Origin: Orbaceae bacterium ESL0721 | GTDB lineage: Bacteria; Pseudomonadota; Gammaproteobacteria; Enterobacterales; Orbaceae | Direction of reading: 5' to 3' | Length of the DNA: 64,000 nucleotides | NCBI GenBank assembly: GCA_029433365.1 | Contig: JAQTHZ010000001.1 | Span: 744,001-808,000 of the forward strand | Shown here: positions 6,488 through 16,627 of the stretch, piece after piece | Numbering within the stretch: position 1 is the first letter of the stretch | Layout of the letters: the number at the start of each line of letters is the position of its first letter | Program-made: the position numbers and the translations under genes | Notes under the pieces: generated by a model | Told to the model about the DNA's origin: nothing | Databases searched by the model: none | The model's input: the letters and a program-made list of their open reading frames with translations, nothing else

Positions 6488-8929
6488 CTATTCCCTCTTT
6501 TTATATAAACCGTGACCGCCAATATGGGTAAATTCTTCATGTACTTTTCTTTCAACTAACTGCATAACGCCATTAGGTTGTGAATGATGTACAGCATATC
6601 CCTCAGGGATTTCTTTTAACCCTGCTAGTTGTAAAAATTTTTTAGTGTCCTTATCTCTATTACCTGAGAAAACGCCAATATCAACTTCAGCCATTTTTTT
6701 ATCAGGGTGTAAATGATTACTAAAATTAGGTAGTTTAACATCTTTACCATCTATATTTTTAAATTCATATGTGATAGATATTCCATCTTTATTAATATAT
6801 TTCCAACTATTATTATCCAAAATTTCAATTTTACCCCCCTCTTCTATCCATTTATTAGGTACCCGTGAATAAAATGGTTTTGTTTTTAATAACGCTTTTG
6901 AAGCTATCGCAATATCATCCACACTCTTCAAACTAATCACATGTCTCTGGTTTACGCTGATGTTCTCAACTGTGATAGTTACTTCGGTCGGTGTTGCTAT
7001 TTGCCCAGTTTTGGCTGCGTTAACTGTTTCGAATTTGACAATATTTGCTGTTTGGCTAGCGGCTTTAAGTAGGGTGCCTGCTTTACTCATTGCGCCGATA
7101 TCAATTAAACCGTAAGCAATTTCACCGTACCCTTTAGGGAGAACTGCCCACTCTAAAAATTGTGCACCATAAGTTGTGGTGGTATCTTCTGAGAATAACG
7201 ACCGCGCACCAGCTTGTATATTATCTATCCCAACAAAACCAATTGTAGCGGCTAATGGCGTACCAACACCTGTCGCGCCAATTGTTGCCGCAATATATAA
7301 ATTAAACACGCCACCAGCAATCTGCATGGTAGAGGCTAGATTACGTAAAGGTCTTTCTGGTCCCCCCATGATGTTCGCATGCATAATCCCTACGTCACTT
7401 TCACCAAAAGTAAAGCCTTGCATGGATAACATTTTTTGATACTGTTTTTTTATTGTTGGGAAAAATTCATCTATAAAATGATTTTCAACAGGCGTTGCGG
7501 TTAAATCCCAAGTTTTAACATGAGACCATCTGGCAGGTATTTTGACTTTGACTCTATTATTCGCATCAAAGCGCCCAATAAATTGGTAACCATAATCTCT
7601 TGCTGTAATCTTATATTTATAATTTTTATTAAGCGTCAGCTCAATCGTATCAGCAGGCTTTAACTCAACATGTTGATAGGTTAATTTTTTGGCTTTGAGT
7701 TTATAAGCTCTGCGGGTTTCAATATGGCGAATGAGACCGGGTGTGCGGAGCTGTTTTAGCAGTTTGATGGCGGTGAAGTAGAGGTTTTCGATATCATTTA
7801 GCTCATCGGTTTTTACATCAAGACTAATTTGCGCTTTGAGTTTGGACTCGTAGTCTTTTTCAGCCCCACTACCATCAAGGATGAGTGGACTATTTAGGTA
7901 CTCATTAGCAATTCTAGCAAGTTTATCACTCTTATAACTGTAATTACTTTTATCAAACCCCTCACTATGGCGGATACTCCGGATGAATTTGATGGTTTGC
8001 CTTAGTAATGTAGGGTCACGGGTTATCGCCCCTTCACTCTCATCATGACCCAAATCACCAATGCGCCCAACTGCTGTGATAAATTTGGTCTCATTTAAGA
8101 GTAGTAGCATCTGATAAAAGAGCTCACCTATCTGCTCATCGGGGCGAAATGGGGGCTCATTATTATAGTTATACCTAGGGGAGAAGTGCTGCGGCGAAAA
8201 GCCATAGTTGATAATGCTAGCTAATCTTTCATCTTGCTCAACTGTAAATGGTGAGTTACCCGAGCGCAGTAGGTTACTTAATTCATCAAGCCACGCCTGT
8301 GCTTGCTTTTTAACATTTAGCTGCTTTTCGCCCCGTAGTGTTAAATCGGTATCCCCTTGATTACCACCAATTAATAGGTGCACCTTAGGCAGCACTTTAG
8401 TTGCTGAAAATGGGTCACAATGGCGTAAAAATATCTCCTCTCCGCTAGTCTCTATTGTAAAAAGCTGCTTATGGATATTGGCGCCATCTCGAATAGCGAT
8501 AAGCTCTGGTCTATGGTTGACCAAATCAACCGTAATCCAGCTATCATCAGGTTGATAGTAAGGTATTTTTTTAAACTTTTTCTTAACAACAGGGTAAGCG
8601 CTGTTAAATGTCGAATTATTATAAATCCAACTCGGCAGGGGCAGCTCAAGCAAAATTGCGCTTTCAGTAAATAGCGCAGTAGCTAAAACTTTTGCAACTT
8701 TATCGGGGATTTTGTGGTAGTAAGTTTGATAAGGGAGTCCAGCCTGTTGTAATACTTGATAAAAATCTTTACAAGATTCTGGGTCGGCAACTAACTTTTT
8801 AATAACATCGCGGTAATCTGAATCATAAAAATGTTTAATCCGTTTTGGGCGACTAAAATAGTCTAAACCGGCTAAACGTGCACTCTCATCCTGCCATGCA
8901 TCGGCTGACACTAACTGATAATGATACAT
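6488..8929 (-). CDS. Large polymorphic toxin with C-terminal HNH/WHH-type nuclease tip
   Basis: The protein has 813 residues. The N-terminal ~480 residues are not recognised; there is no PAAR, Rhs, MIX or signal peptide. Residues ~540-585 form a glycine/alanine-rich hydrophobic segment (GATGVGTPLAATIGFVGIDN), a pretoxin feature common in type VI cargo effectors. The last ~35 residues carry AVHHSQPNG, MQLV, a further His797, and H-x-GG (His802). This fits HNH/endonuclease VII-superfamily toxins of the WHH/SHH type, which need His781/His782 and His797/His802 for metal and catalysis. It is followed at once by a SUKH immunity gene. The delivery route is probably type VI secretion, by analogy with the vgrG island at 28-39 kb, which shares an upstream element. 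A broken relative lies at 5376-5803. Confidence 0.75.
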   Translation of the reverse strand: MYHYQLVSADAWQDESARLAGLDYFSRPKRIKHFYDSDYRDVIKKLVADPESCKDFYQVLQQAGLPYQTYYHKIPDKVAKVLATALFTESAILLELPLPSWIYNNSTFNSAYPVVKKKFKKIPYYQPDDSWITVDLVNHRPELIAIRDGANIHKQLFTIETSGEEIFLRHCDPFSATKVLPKVHLLIGGNQGDTDLTLRGEKQLNVKKQAQAWLDELSNLLRSGNSPFTVEQDERLASIINYGFSPQHFSPRYNYNNEPPFRPDEQIGELFYQMLLLLNETKFITAVGRIGDLGHDESEGAITRDPTLLRQTIKFIRSIRHSEGFDKSNYSYKSDKLARIANEYLNSPLILDGSGAEKDYESKLKAQISLDVKTDELNDIENLYFTAIKLLKQLRTPGLIRHIETRRAYKLKAKKLTYQHVELKPADTIELTLNKNYKYKITARDYGYQFIGRFDANNRVKVKIPARWSHVKTWDLTATPVENHFIDEFFPTIKKQYQKMLSMQGFTFGESDVGIMHANIMGGPERPLRNLASTMQIAGGVFNLYIAATIGATGVGTPLAATIGFVGIDNIQAGARSLFSEDTTTTYGAQFLEWAVLPKGYGEIAYGLIDIGAMSKAGTLLKAASQTANIVKFETVNAAKTGQIATPTEVTITVENISVNQRHVISLKSVDDIAIASKALLKTKPFYSRVPNKWIEEGGKIEILDNNSWKYINKDGISITYEFKNIDGKDVKLPNFSNHLHPDKKMAEVDIGVFSGNRDKDTKKFLQLAGLKEIPEGYAVHHSQPNGVMQLVERKVHEEFTHIGGHGLYKKRE

Positions 8930-9267
8930 CTATCCCTGTTCCATGCTTGGTTTTATTGTTATTAGATTTAAGTTTAAAATTATTTTTTGTTATAAAATTT
9001 TCTTGAAAAAAATCAGCGCGATCTTAGCATGGAATGGCTTAACTGCAAGTAGGAATAGCTAATTTTTAGATCTTGATCACCAATATGGCTGTTTTTTATC
9101 TGTTTGATAACACTGAGATAAACAACTTCCGGCTATTGTGGCAAAGGTTTTAAGCTCAAAATCTGTAAAATGTTTTAGGGTTGTTTTAATCAAAAATTAG
9201 TAGAAAAACCGTAATAAATAACTGATAAACAGCAGTTGCTGTTTATCACAACTGCTGTAAATGGGGA
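8930..9267. other. Promoter-bearing spacer upstream of the HNH toxin
   Basis: No gene is visible. The region includes the extended copy of the dispersed element at 9138-9210, whose ~70 bp match the spacer upstream of vgrG. The toxin's promoter should lie here, but no -35/-10 pair stands out. Confidence 0.5.
9138..9210 (+). repeat. Dispersed element, extended form, copy 4
   Basis: GTGGCAAAGGTTTTAA, AAAATCTG, TGTTTTAGGGTTG and TTTTAATCAAAAATT occur in order, matching 39270-39340 block for block. One lies 210 bp upstream of the HNH toxin and the other 270 bp upstream of vgrG, in the same orientation relative to the gene. Confidence 0.75.
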
Positions 9268-10029
9268 TTATATGTTGGTGAGCCAGCTATTTACTAGATT
9301 GCGGACTTCGCTAGTTTTTTCGGCGTGGAGATTATGCCCTGCCCCTGCTACTGTTTCGATCTGGGCATAGGGGAACTGCCCTGCTATTTCGGCGTAATCC
9401 GCATCATCGATATAGTTAGAGTTGCCACCGCGGATAAAGAGGGTTGGAATTAACCATGGCGGGATCGGCTCCCATCCGCGAATTTGATCGTAATTTTTAT
9501 TAATGACCGGAAAATTAAAGAGCCACTGCCCCTGTTTAAATGATTTGAGTAAAAATTGGATGGTTGCAGCATTAAGTCCGCCCTGCTCAAGTACGGTCAT
9601 AATCTCTTTGCGATCAGTAAGATTTTGCGTAATGCACTGATTAAGGGCAGCAAACACTTTTTTATTAGGATCGTGATGCGGATCTGTTTTATTGTAGTCG
9701 ACCGGTGCAATATCTAAAACCACTATCTGTTTAATTAACTCTGGCGCTAGTTCGGTCAGTTTCATTGCCACTTTACCACCCATTGAGTGACCAATGATAA
9801 TCACCTCTTTTAGCTGCAGATCATGGCAAAGTTCAATAATATCTTGCGCCATTGCGGGGTAGTTCATCACATCTGACCATGGCGAGAGCCCGTGATTGCG
9901 GAGATCAACCTGTATGGTTTGAAAGTACTCATCTAGTTTGAGCATATTGAGGTTGTCTAAATTACCCAATACCCCGTGGAGTAGAATGATGGGCTTGCCA
10001 CTCCCTTTCTGTTTATAGTGCAGTTTCAT
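9268..10029 (-). CDS. ybfF: Alpha/beta-hydrolase esterase YbfF
   Basis: This small cytoplasmic esterase of the alpha/beta-hydrolase fold acts on short acyl-CoA and ester substrates in E. coli. It shows the oxyanion-side LLHGVLGNLDN motif, VDLRNHGLSP, MNYPAMAQD, the nucleophile elbow GHSMGGK, and a C-terminal GAGHNLHAEK providing the catalytic His. The start is placed at the ATG at 10029 (MKLHY), which has an AGGAA site 7-8 nt upstream; an upstream ATG would add six residues. It stands alone, divergent from rnb. Confidence 0.9.
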   Translation of the reverse strand: MKLHYKQKGSGKPIILLHGVLGNLDNLNMLKLDEYFQTIQVDLRNHGLSPWSDVMNYPAMAQDIIELCHDLQLKEVIIIGHSMGGKVAMKLTELAPELIKQIVVLDIAPVDYNKTDPHHDPNKKVFAALNQCITQNLTDRKEIMTVLEQGGLNAATIQFLLKSFKQGQWLFNFPVINKNYDQIRGWEPIPPWLIPTLFIRGGNSNYIDDADYAEIAGQFPYAQIETVAGAGHNLHAEKTSEVRNLVNSWLTNI

Positions 10030-10082
10030 TGACAAATTCCTATACAAAAGTGTTCCTGTAAAATGTTCTTATAAAAAGCATC

Positions 10083-10102
10083 TTATAAAAGATCTTTTAT
10101 AA
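10083..10102. repeat. 20-bp perfect palindrome between ybfF and rnb
   Basis: TTATAAAAGATCTTTTATAA is its own reverse complement. It sits in the divergent ybfF/rnb spacer among similar TTATAAAA phrases. It could be an operator or simply a product of the repeat-rich spacers; no regulator is implied by the sequence. Confidence 0.6.
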
Positions 10103-10307
10103 AATGGCTGGATAGATTTTATTACCTATTGATTAGTGACTGTTTGTTAGTAACCGGTTTTTGATCCACAATTTTATTGACTATATTAACGAAATATTTT
10201 TGATGAGACAAAAAGTGATAATGGTAAATAAAAATTAACTGGAAGCAAAAAAATGATAAAAAATATGGTAGAATTTTTGACTAATTTTATCCACTAATCT
10301 ATTTATT

Positions 10308-12266
10308 ATGTTACAAAATAATCCACTCCTCGCGCAGTTAAAACAGCAGTTACATGAGACAACACCTCGTATTGAGGGGACGGTTCGTCTCCATGAAAAA
10401 GGGTTCGGTTTTTTAGATGTTGATAACAAAACCAACTATTTTATCCCCACTTCAAAAGCAAAATTGGTCAATCATGGCGATAAGGTCTCTGGCATTGTTG
10501 TCAATCAAAATGGTAAAGAGTCATTTGAACCTGAGCAGTTAATCGAGTCAGCACTAGAAAAATTTATTGCAAAAGTGGGATTTGAGAACGGATCGATGGT
10601 TATCTACCCAGAAAATCGCGCTCTCCCCATGCGTTGTAAGGTAAATAGTCATGTTAGCGAGCGGTTAAAAGCGGGAGATTGGGTGGTTGCTAAACTGATC
10701 TCTCACCCGTTAGAGGAGGGTAAAAATCACTTTTTTGCCGAAGTGAATCAATTTATTATTTCGGGGGAGTCGCCGTATCAGTTATGGTATAAGACGATTG
10801 CCAACTATGAGCTAGAGGCAAACGCCCCACCTTATGAGCCGCTCGAGATTGCTTTGCATGAGAGTGAAGATCGCCAAGATCTTACCCACTTGCCATTTTT
10901 TACCATCGATAGCGAACATACCCAAGATATGGATGATGCGATCTTTATCACCAAAGATGAGCAAGGTAACTATCAGTTATCTATAGCTATTGCTGATCCA
11001 ACCGCCTATATCCTCCCTGATACAGAGCTTGATAAGCTAGCAAAAGCGCGCAATTTTACCACCTATCTACCTGATTTTACGGTGCCGATGCTACCGAAAG
11101 AGTTTGCTAATGAGCTCTGTTCACTCCATGCTGGGGAGAGGCGAGCGGCGATGGTCTGCCAGTTGACTGTTGATAAAAGCGGTAATCTGCTAGATGATCT
11201 CACTTTTATGCCTGCTTGGATTACATCAAAATCTAAACTCTCCTATAACAATGTCTCTGACTTTATAGAGTCTGATTTTAATAAAGATATTGCCCCGCTA
11301 CAGTTTAATGAAACTTTGATCGATGCAGATAGTATCACGACAGCGATTAAATTATTGGCTGAGTTCACCGAGATCCGTGCACTTTGGCGTAAGGAGCATG
11401 CATTAACATTTAAAAACAGTGGCGATTTCCGTTTTCAACTCGATGAGCATCGTAAAGTTACCGCCATTATTAAAGATTCGCAGCGTATCGCCCATCAGAT
11501 GGTTGAAGAGGCGATGGTGGTTGCTAATCAGGCATTGACACGTTTATTGAAGGATAAGATCGGTTTTGGTATCTTTAATGCGCATAGCGGATTTGATATT
11601 AAATATATCGATCAGCTGTTAAAAATGTTAAGTGAGAATGGGATTAGCAACGTCGATAAAAGCGATTTAGCATCCCTCCCTTACTACATAATGCTACGTC
11701 GTCAATTTGAAGAAGATCCATTTTTGGCGATGCGGATGCGCAAATTCCAGAGCGCTGCTGACTTTACATTAGAACCACAACCCCATTTTGGCTTGGGTTT
11801 TGACGCCTATGCAACATGGACATCACCAATCCGCAAATATGGCGATATGGTCAACCACCGGATTATTAAGGCGTGGTTACGCGGTGAGGCAATTAACCGA
11901 CCAGATCCCGATCAACTGGCAGTAATGGCTGAACGGCGTAAACGGGTCCGTTTTGCTGAGCGAGATATTGCCGATGCTCTTTATGTCGACTATTTAGCTG
12001 ATAAGATGGCGGCAAATTATGCTGCTGAAGTGGTTGATATTAATCGCGGTGGAATGCGTGTAAGGCTGGTTGATATTGGCGCTTCTGCTTTTATTCCGCT
12101 CTCGCTGCTCCACCCAGTGCGTGATGAGATCAACAGTTTACCTGAAGATGGGGTGATTAAAATCGGTGATGAGATCCGTTTTAAATTAGCCGATCAGATC
12201 ACAATTACTCTTCACGATGTCAATCGTGAAACTAAACGCATTATCGCGAAACTGCCTAGTTGCTGA
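10308..12266 (+). CDS. rnb: Exoribonuclease II
   Basis: This 652-residue processive 3'-5' exoribonuclease degrades single-stranded RNA. Domains in order are two N-terminal cold-shock-like OB folds (GTVRLHEKGFGFLDVDNK begins the first), the RNB catalytic domain, and a C-terminal S1 domain (~560-640). The catalytic metal-binding cluster is seen as HTQDMDDAIFI near residues 204-213. The length is close to E. coli RNase II (644). The ATG at 10308 gives the expected N-terminus, and the gene is monocistronic as far as can be seen. Confidence 0.96.
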   Translation: MLQNNPLLAQLKQQLHETTPRIEGTVRLHEKGFGFLDVDNKTNYFIPTSKAKLVNHGDKVSGIVVNQNGKESFEPEQLIESALEKFIAKVGFENGSMVIYPENRALPMRCKVNSHVSERLKAGDWVVAKLISHPLEEGKNHFFAEVNQFIISGESPYQLWYKTIANYELEANAPPYEPLEIALHESEDRQDLTHLPFFTIDSEHTQDMDDAIFITKDEQGNYQLSIAIADPTAYILPDTELDKLAKARNFTTYLPDFTVPMLPKEFANELCSLHAGERRAAMVCQLTVDKSGNLLDDLTFMPAWITSKSKLSYNNVSDFIESDFNKDIAPLQFNETLIDADSITTAIKLLAEFTEIRALWRKEHALTFKNSGDFRFQLDEHRKVTAIIKDSQRIAHQMVEEAMVVANQALTRLLKDKIGFGIFNAHSGFDIKYIDQLLKMLSENGISNVDKSDLASLPYYIMLRRQFEEDPFLAMRMRKFQSAADFTLEPQPHFGLGFDAYATWTSPIRKYGDMVNHRIIKAWLRGEAINRPDPDQLAVMAERRKRVRFAERDIADALYVDYLADKMAANYAAEVVDINRGGMRVRLVDIGASAFIPLSLLHPVRDEINSLPEDGVIKIGDEIRFKLADQITITLHDVNRETKRIIAKLPSC

Positions 12267-12469
12267 TTTATGTGAACTTTGGCAGAATAACAGGCAAAAC
12301 TAGCAGTTTGTTAAAACCGATCACGCTAAAACGGAAGTGATTTAAGCGTTAACCTATTGTGTAGTTAACTATTTAGTAATCCATATGGATAACCATTTAG
12401 TTAACCTTTTGGTCAACTATGTAGAAAACTGTTTAGATAACTGTTTAGATAACGGAAATTGGAAAAGAG

Positions 12470-14428
12470 ATGATTAGTCAGATCACGCAGAAAATAGCAA
12501 AATTATGTTTAGGCGGGCTTCTACTTTTCGTTATGCCGCTATATGCTGATAAAGCAGGTGAAAAGCGCCCAATCATGATTGAGAGCGCTACACCTGCTGG
12601 CGATCAGCTGCAGCAGATTGAGGACGATACAGCATCTGATCAGGCGGAGTTAGTTACCGTCGAACGTCCGCAAGCGGTGATCTTTCATAAAACAGTCTAT
12701 TCACTACTTGGTGAACCAAAATACCCCGCTAATTTTGACCACTTTGATTATGTCAATCCAGCTGCTCCAAAAGGGGGATTGATTCGGCTAGCTGAGGTTG
12801 GTAATTTTGATAACTTCAACCGTTATGCCAGCCGCGGCGCAGCCGAGAAGAACTCCGCCTCAATCTATGAGACCCTTTTCACAAGATCTGGCGATGATAT
12901 CACCACCTATTACCCACTGCTAGCAACAGAGATCACCTACTCTAATGAGTATCGATGGGCAGAAGTGAGCCTCAACCCTAAAGCACACTTTCAAGATGGC
13001 ACCATGATTACCGCCGAGGATGTGGCATTTACTTTTACTAAATTTATGACCGAAGGGGTACCGCAGTACCGCATCTACTATGCGGGGTGTAGTGTGACAG
13101 CGCTTGATAAGTACCGCGTACGGATTGAGCTGCCAGAGGGTAATCGCGAAAAGCTGCTCTCTTTTGTTGGCGAGTTGAAGGTGATACCTAAACATTTTTG
13201 GCAGAGTCGCAATTTTGCTGAGCCACTCACAACCCCGCCTATCGGCAGCGCCCCCTACTATATTGCCGATTATAAGCTGGGGCAGTATGTGATCTACCAG
13301 CGTGATCCCAATTACTGGGGTTATGATCTTCCGGTAAATAGGGGTTTATATAATTTCGATCAGAAGCGGATCGACTACTATATGGATAGCAGCATCGCCT
13401 TAGAGGCGTTTAAAGCTGGTGAGTATGATATCCGTTATGAGTCGCAACCTAAAAATTGGTTTACCCAATATCAAGGTAGCTATTTTGATCAAGGTTTTAT
13501 CATCAAAAAAGAGAGAGCGGTCACAACTGCTGTAGCGACCCAGTGGCTCGCGATCAATTTAGGGCGTGATCACTTTAAAGATCGCCGTGTCAGGCAAGCG
13601 CTAACTTTGGCATTTGATTTTGAGTGGCTAAACCGCGCCTTCTACTATAATAGCTACCAAAGGCCATTCAGCTATTTTGCCAACACCCCTTATGCTGCTA
13701 GCGGCAAACCGAGCCCAGATGAGTTGGCACTGTTAACCCCTTTTCAGGCAACTATTCCTGCTGATGCTTTTGGTGAGGCTTATCACCTGCCCACAAGTGA
13801 TGGTGCTGGTTTTAACCGCGACAATCTATTAACCGCAGCGAAACTGTTAGATGAGGCTGGTTATACCATCAAAAACGGGCAACTTATTGAGCGTAAGAGT
13901 GGCAAACCGTTCACCTTTGAACTGCTCACCTATATGGGTGATGAGATTAAATATGCGATCCCCTACCAACAGAATTTAGCTAGACTCGGTATTAAGATGA
14001 GCATAAACTCGCTCGATTTTGCCCAGATGACACGAAGGTTACGCGAGCGTGATTATGATATGATGCCAAGAGTCTATTCGGCTATACCTTACCCATCGTC
14101 CGATCTGATGGTGCTCTGGGGGAGTGAGTACCTTAACTCAACATGGAATGCCTCAGGTCTACACAACGAGGCGATTGACTCATTAATTAAGCAGATCAGT
14201 GAAAATGGCGATGATGAAAAAGCGTTGATCCCACTTGGTCGAGCGTTGGATCGCGTCTTAACCAGTGAATATGCGATGATCCCAATGTGGTATCCAAACT
14301 ACACCTATACCGCCTATTGGAATAGATTTGCCCAACCGGCAAAATCACCAACCTACGATATTGGGATCGATAACTGGTGGTATGATGCCAAAAAAGCGGC
14401 AACATTACCAAAAAATAGGGAAGATTAA
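12470..14428 (+). CDS. yejA: Periplasmic peptide-binding protein of the Yej ABC transporter
   Basis: This 652-residue solute-binding protein of the SBP_bac_5 (oligopeptide) family is the periplasmic receptor of YejABEF, which imports peptides, including microcin C-like compounds in E. coli. A Sec signal peptide (hydrophobic [15 protein letters not shown]) spans residues 1-26. The mature part shows [15 protein letters not shown] and FNRYASRG, typical of the YejA branch. It is the first gene of an intact yejABEF operon, and yejB starts 1 nt after its stop codon. The ~200 bp upstream is a run of degenerate TTTAG-TAAC phrases. Confidence 0.95.
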   Translation: MISQITQKIAKLCLGGLLLFVMPLYADKAGEKRPIMIESATPAGDQLQQIEDDTASDQAELVTVERPQAVIFHKTVYSLLGEPKYPANFDHFDYVNPAAPKGGLIRLAEVGNFDNFNRYASRGAAEKNSASIYETLFTRSGDDITTYYPLLATEITYSNEYRWAEVSLNPKAHFQDGTMITAEDVAFTFTKFMTEGVPQYRIYYAGCSVTALDKYRVRIELPEGNREKLLSFVGELKVIPKHFWQSRNFAEPLTTPPIGSAPYYIADYKLGQYVIYQRDPNYWGYDLPVNRGLYNFDQKRIDYYMDSSIALEAFKAGEYDIRYESQPKNWFTQYQGSYFDQGFIIKKERAVTTAVATQWLAINLGRDHFKDRRVRQALTLAFDFEWLNRAFYYNSYQRPFSYFANTPYAASGKPSPDELALLTPFQATIPADAFGEAYHLPTSDGAGFNRDNLLTAAKLLDEAGYTIKNGQLIERKSGKPFTFELLTYMGDEIKYAIPYQQNLARLGIKMSINSLDFAQMTRRLRERDYDMMPRVYSAIPYPSSDLMVLWGSEYLNSTWNASGLHNEAIDSLIKQISENGDDEKALIPLGRALDRVLTSEYAMIPMWYPNYTYTAYWNRFAQPAKSPTYDIGIDNWWYDAKKAATLPKNRED

Positions 14429-14429
14429 T

Positions 14430-15494
14430 ATGTTGAACTATCTGATACGCCGACTACTGCTGATCATCCCAACACTTTTTGTGATCTTAACGCTCAACTT
14501 TTTTATCGTACAGGTGGCACCAGGGGGTCCGGTTGACCAAGCAATTGCCTTAATTGAGCATGATCCGCAAGCTGCAGGTGGGCATGACGCCTCGCCACTT
14601 AATCGGCAAGAGTCAACCTACCGCGGGGCTCGGGGGCTAGATCCAGAAATTATTCAACTTATTGAAAAGCAGTACGGTTTTGATAAACCGATTATTGAAC
14701 GCTATATTGAAACCCTAAAACATTTTCTATTGTTCGATTTTGGTAACAGTTTTTTTAAGAGTGAATCGGTAATTGGTCTGATTAAGAAGAGTCTACCGGT
14801 CTCTATCTCGCTTGGATTATGGAGTACCTTGCTGATCTACCTTATCTCGATCCCATTAGGCATCAGGAAAGCGGTTAAAGCGGGTTCACGGTTTGATTTT
14901 TGGTCAAGTACGCTAATTATTATCGGTTATGCTATCCCCGCTTTTTTATTGGCGGTGCTACTTATTGTCCTTTTTGCTGGCGGGAGCTATTGGGATCTCT
15001 TCCCACTACGGGGGCTAACCTCGACCAATTTTGATCAATTAACTATCTGGGGCAAGGTGAAAGATTACGCTTGGCATATCTGCCTACCGACTATTGCGAT
15101 GGTAGTTAGCGGTTTTGCATCGTTGACTATGTTAACTAAAAATGCCTTTTTAGATGAGATCCGCAAGCAGTATGTGGTAACTGCTAGGGCGAAAGGGCTT
15201 AGTGAACGCAAAACCCTCTATAGACATGTTTTTCGGAACGCGACGCTATTAATCATCTCTGGATTCCCAACAGCTTTTGTCGGAATTCTATTTACTGGAT
15301 CACTCTTAATTGAGATCATCTTTTCACTGCATGGGCTTGGTCTACTCGGTTATGAGGCGATCATTCAGCGCGACTATCCGATTATTTTTGGATCGCTCTA
15401 TATTTTTACCTTAATTGGGCTTATCACCAAACTGCTCTCCGATCTGCTCTATATGCTGATTGATCCCCGTATTGATTTTGAGGCGCGTAATTGA
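14430..15494 (+). CDS. yejB: Yej ABC transporter permease YejB
   Basis: This inner-membrane permease of the DppB/OppB type starts at the ATG at 14430 ([17 protein letters not shown]), a first transmembrane helix. BPD_transp_1 architecture follows, with the EAA-like coupling loop [20 protein letters not shown]. The long insert between helix 1 and the core (GGPVDQAI to EKQYGFDKP) is typical of YejB. Its TGA overlaps the ATG of yejE (TGATG), indicating translational coupling. Confidence 0.94.
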   Translation: MLNYLIRRLLLIIPTLFVILTLNFFIVQVAPGGPVDQAIALIEHDPQAAGGHDASPLNRQESTYRGARGLDPEIIQLIEKQYGFDKPIIERYIETLKHFLLFDFGNSFFKSESVIGLIKKSLPVSISLGLWSTLLIYLISIPLGIRKAVKAGSRFDFWSSTLIIIGYAIPAFLLAVLLIVLFAGGSYWDLFPLRGLTSTNFDQLTIWGKVKDYAWHICLPTIAMVVSGFASLTMLTKNAFLDEIRKQYVVTARAKGLSERKTLYRHVFRNATLLIISGFPTAFVGILFTGSLLIEIIFSLHGLGLLGYEAIIQRDYPIIFGSLYIFTLIGLITKLLSDLLYMLIDPRIDFEARN

Positions 15495-16627
15495 TGGCAA
15501 AAGATATCTTAATAAATAGCGATGATATGAGTGATGGCATGAGTGAGGCGAGCTTAAACAGTCAGCAGCGTAGTTGCGACTGTAGCCAAGAAGAGAATGA
15601 CAGCTACTGTTCAGTAAACCAATTACGGTGGCAGCGGTTTAAAAGGAACCGCCGCGGTTACTACTCATTGTGGATCTTTATGCTCTTTTTTGTGGTGAGC
15701 CTTGCCGCTGATTTTATCTGTAATGATCGGCCGATCTTTATTAAATATAAAGATAACTACTACTCGCCGATTTTTCACTTCTACCCAGAAACTGAGTTTG
15801 GTGGAGAGTTTGCAACGCAGACCAACTACCTTGATCCTGCGGTAAAGAGCGAAATTGAGTCACATGGCTGGATCTTATGGGCACCTTTCAGGTTTAGCTA
15901 TAATACCTTAATCTATGATAGTCAAAAAACCTTCCCGACCCCGCCATCGGCAAGCCACTGGCTCGGTACCACTGATGCGGGATTTGATACCTTTGCCAAT
16001 ATCCTCTATGGTTTTCGTATCTCGATGTTTTTTGCTATTTTACTCACCTTTTTTACCTCGATTATCGGTATCACCGTTGGCGCAGTGCAGGGCTATTATG
16101 GCGGTAAAGTGGATCTGTTAGGGCAGAGGTTTATCGAGATCTGGAGCGGTTTACCAGAACTGTTTGTGATTATTCTCCTCGCCAGTATCTTGCCACTCAA
16201 CTTTTGGTGGTTACTCGCAATAACGGTATTATTTGGCTGGATGGCACTTGTTGCCATGGTGCGAGCCGAATTTTTGCGTACCCGTAACTTTGACTATATT
16301 CGCGCTGCTAAAGCAATGGGGGTGAGCAGTATTAAGATTATGTTACGCCACATGTTACCCAATGCGATGGTAGCAACATTAACCTTTTTACCGTTTATTT
16401 TATGTGGCGCCATCACTACGCTTACCTCGCTCGATTTTTTAGGTTTTGGTTTGCCGATCGATTCGCCTTCGCTTGGGCGCCTTTTACTACAAGGTAAAAA
16501 TAATTTGCAAGCTCCTTGGCTTGGCATAAGTGCTTTTATCACTTTAGCAACGCTGCTCTCTCTCCTTATTTTTATTGGCGAAGCGGTTCGTGATGCATTT
16601 GATCCCAATAAAGGAGTGTACCGATGA
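15494..16627 (+). CDS. yejE: Yej ABC transporter permease YejE
   Basis: This is the second inner-membrane permease of the peptide importer (DppC/OppC type). An N-terminal cytoplasmic extension of ~50 residues precedes the RFKRNRRGYYSLWIF helix entry. A periplasmic loop with the YejE-type HWLGTTDAGFD motif follows, then the transport domain with the coupling loop AAKAMGVSSIKIMLRHMLPNA. The ATG at 15494 overlaps the yejB stop. Its own TGA overlaps the yejF ATG by four bases (ATGA). Confidence 0.94.
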   Translation: MAKDILINSDDMSDGMSEASLNSQQRSCDCSQEENDSYCSVNQLRWQRFKRNRRGYYSLWIFMLFFVVSLAADFICNDRPIFIKYKDNYYSPIFHFYPETEFGGEFATQTNYLDPAVKSEIESHGWILWAPFRFSYNTLIYDSQKTFPTPPSASHWLGTTDAGFDTFANILYGFRISMFFAILLTFFTSIIGITVGAVQGYYGGKVDLLGQRFIEIWSGLPELFVIILLASILPLNFWWLLAITVLFGWMALVAMVRAEFLRTRNFDYIRAAKAMGVSSIKIMLRHMLPNAMVATLTFLPFILCGAITTLTSLDFLGFGLPIDSPSLGRLLLQGKNNLQAPWLGISAFITLATLLSLLIFIGEAVRDAFDPNKGVYR

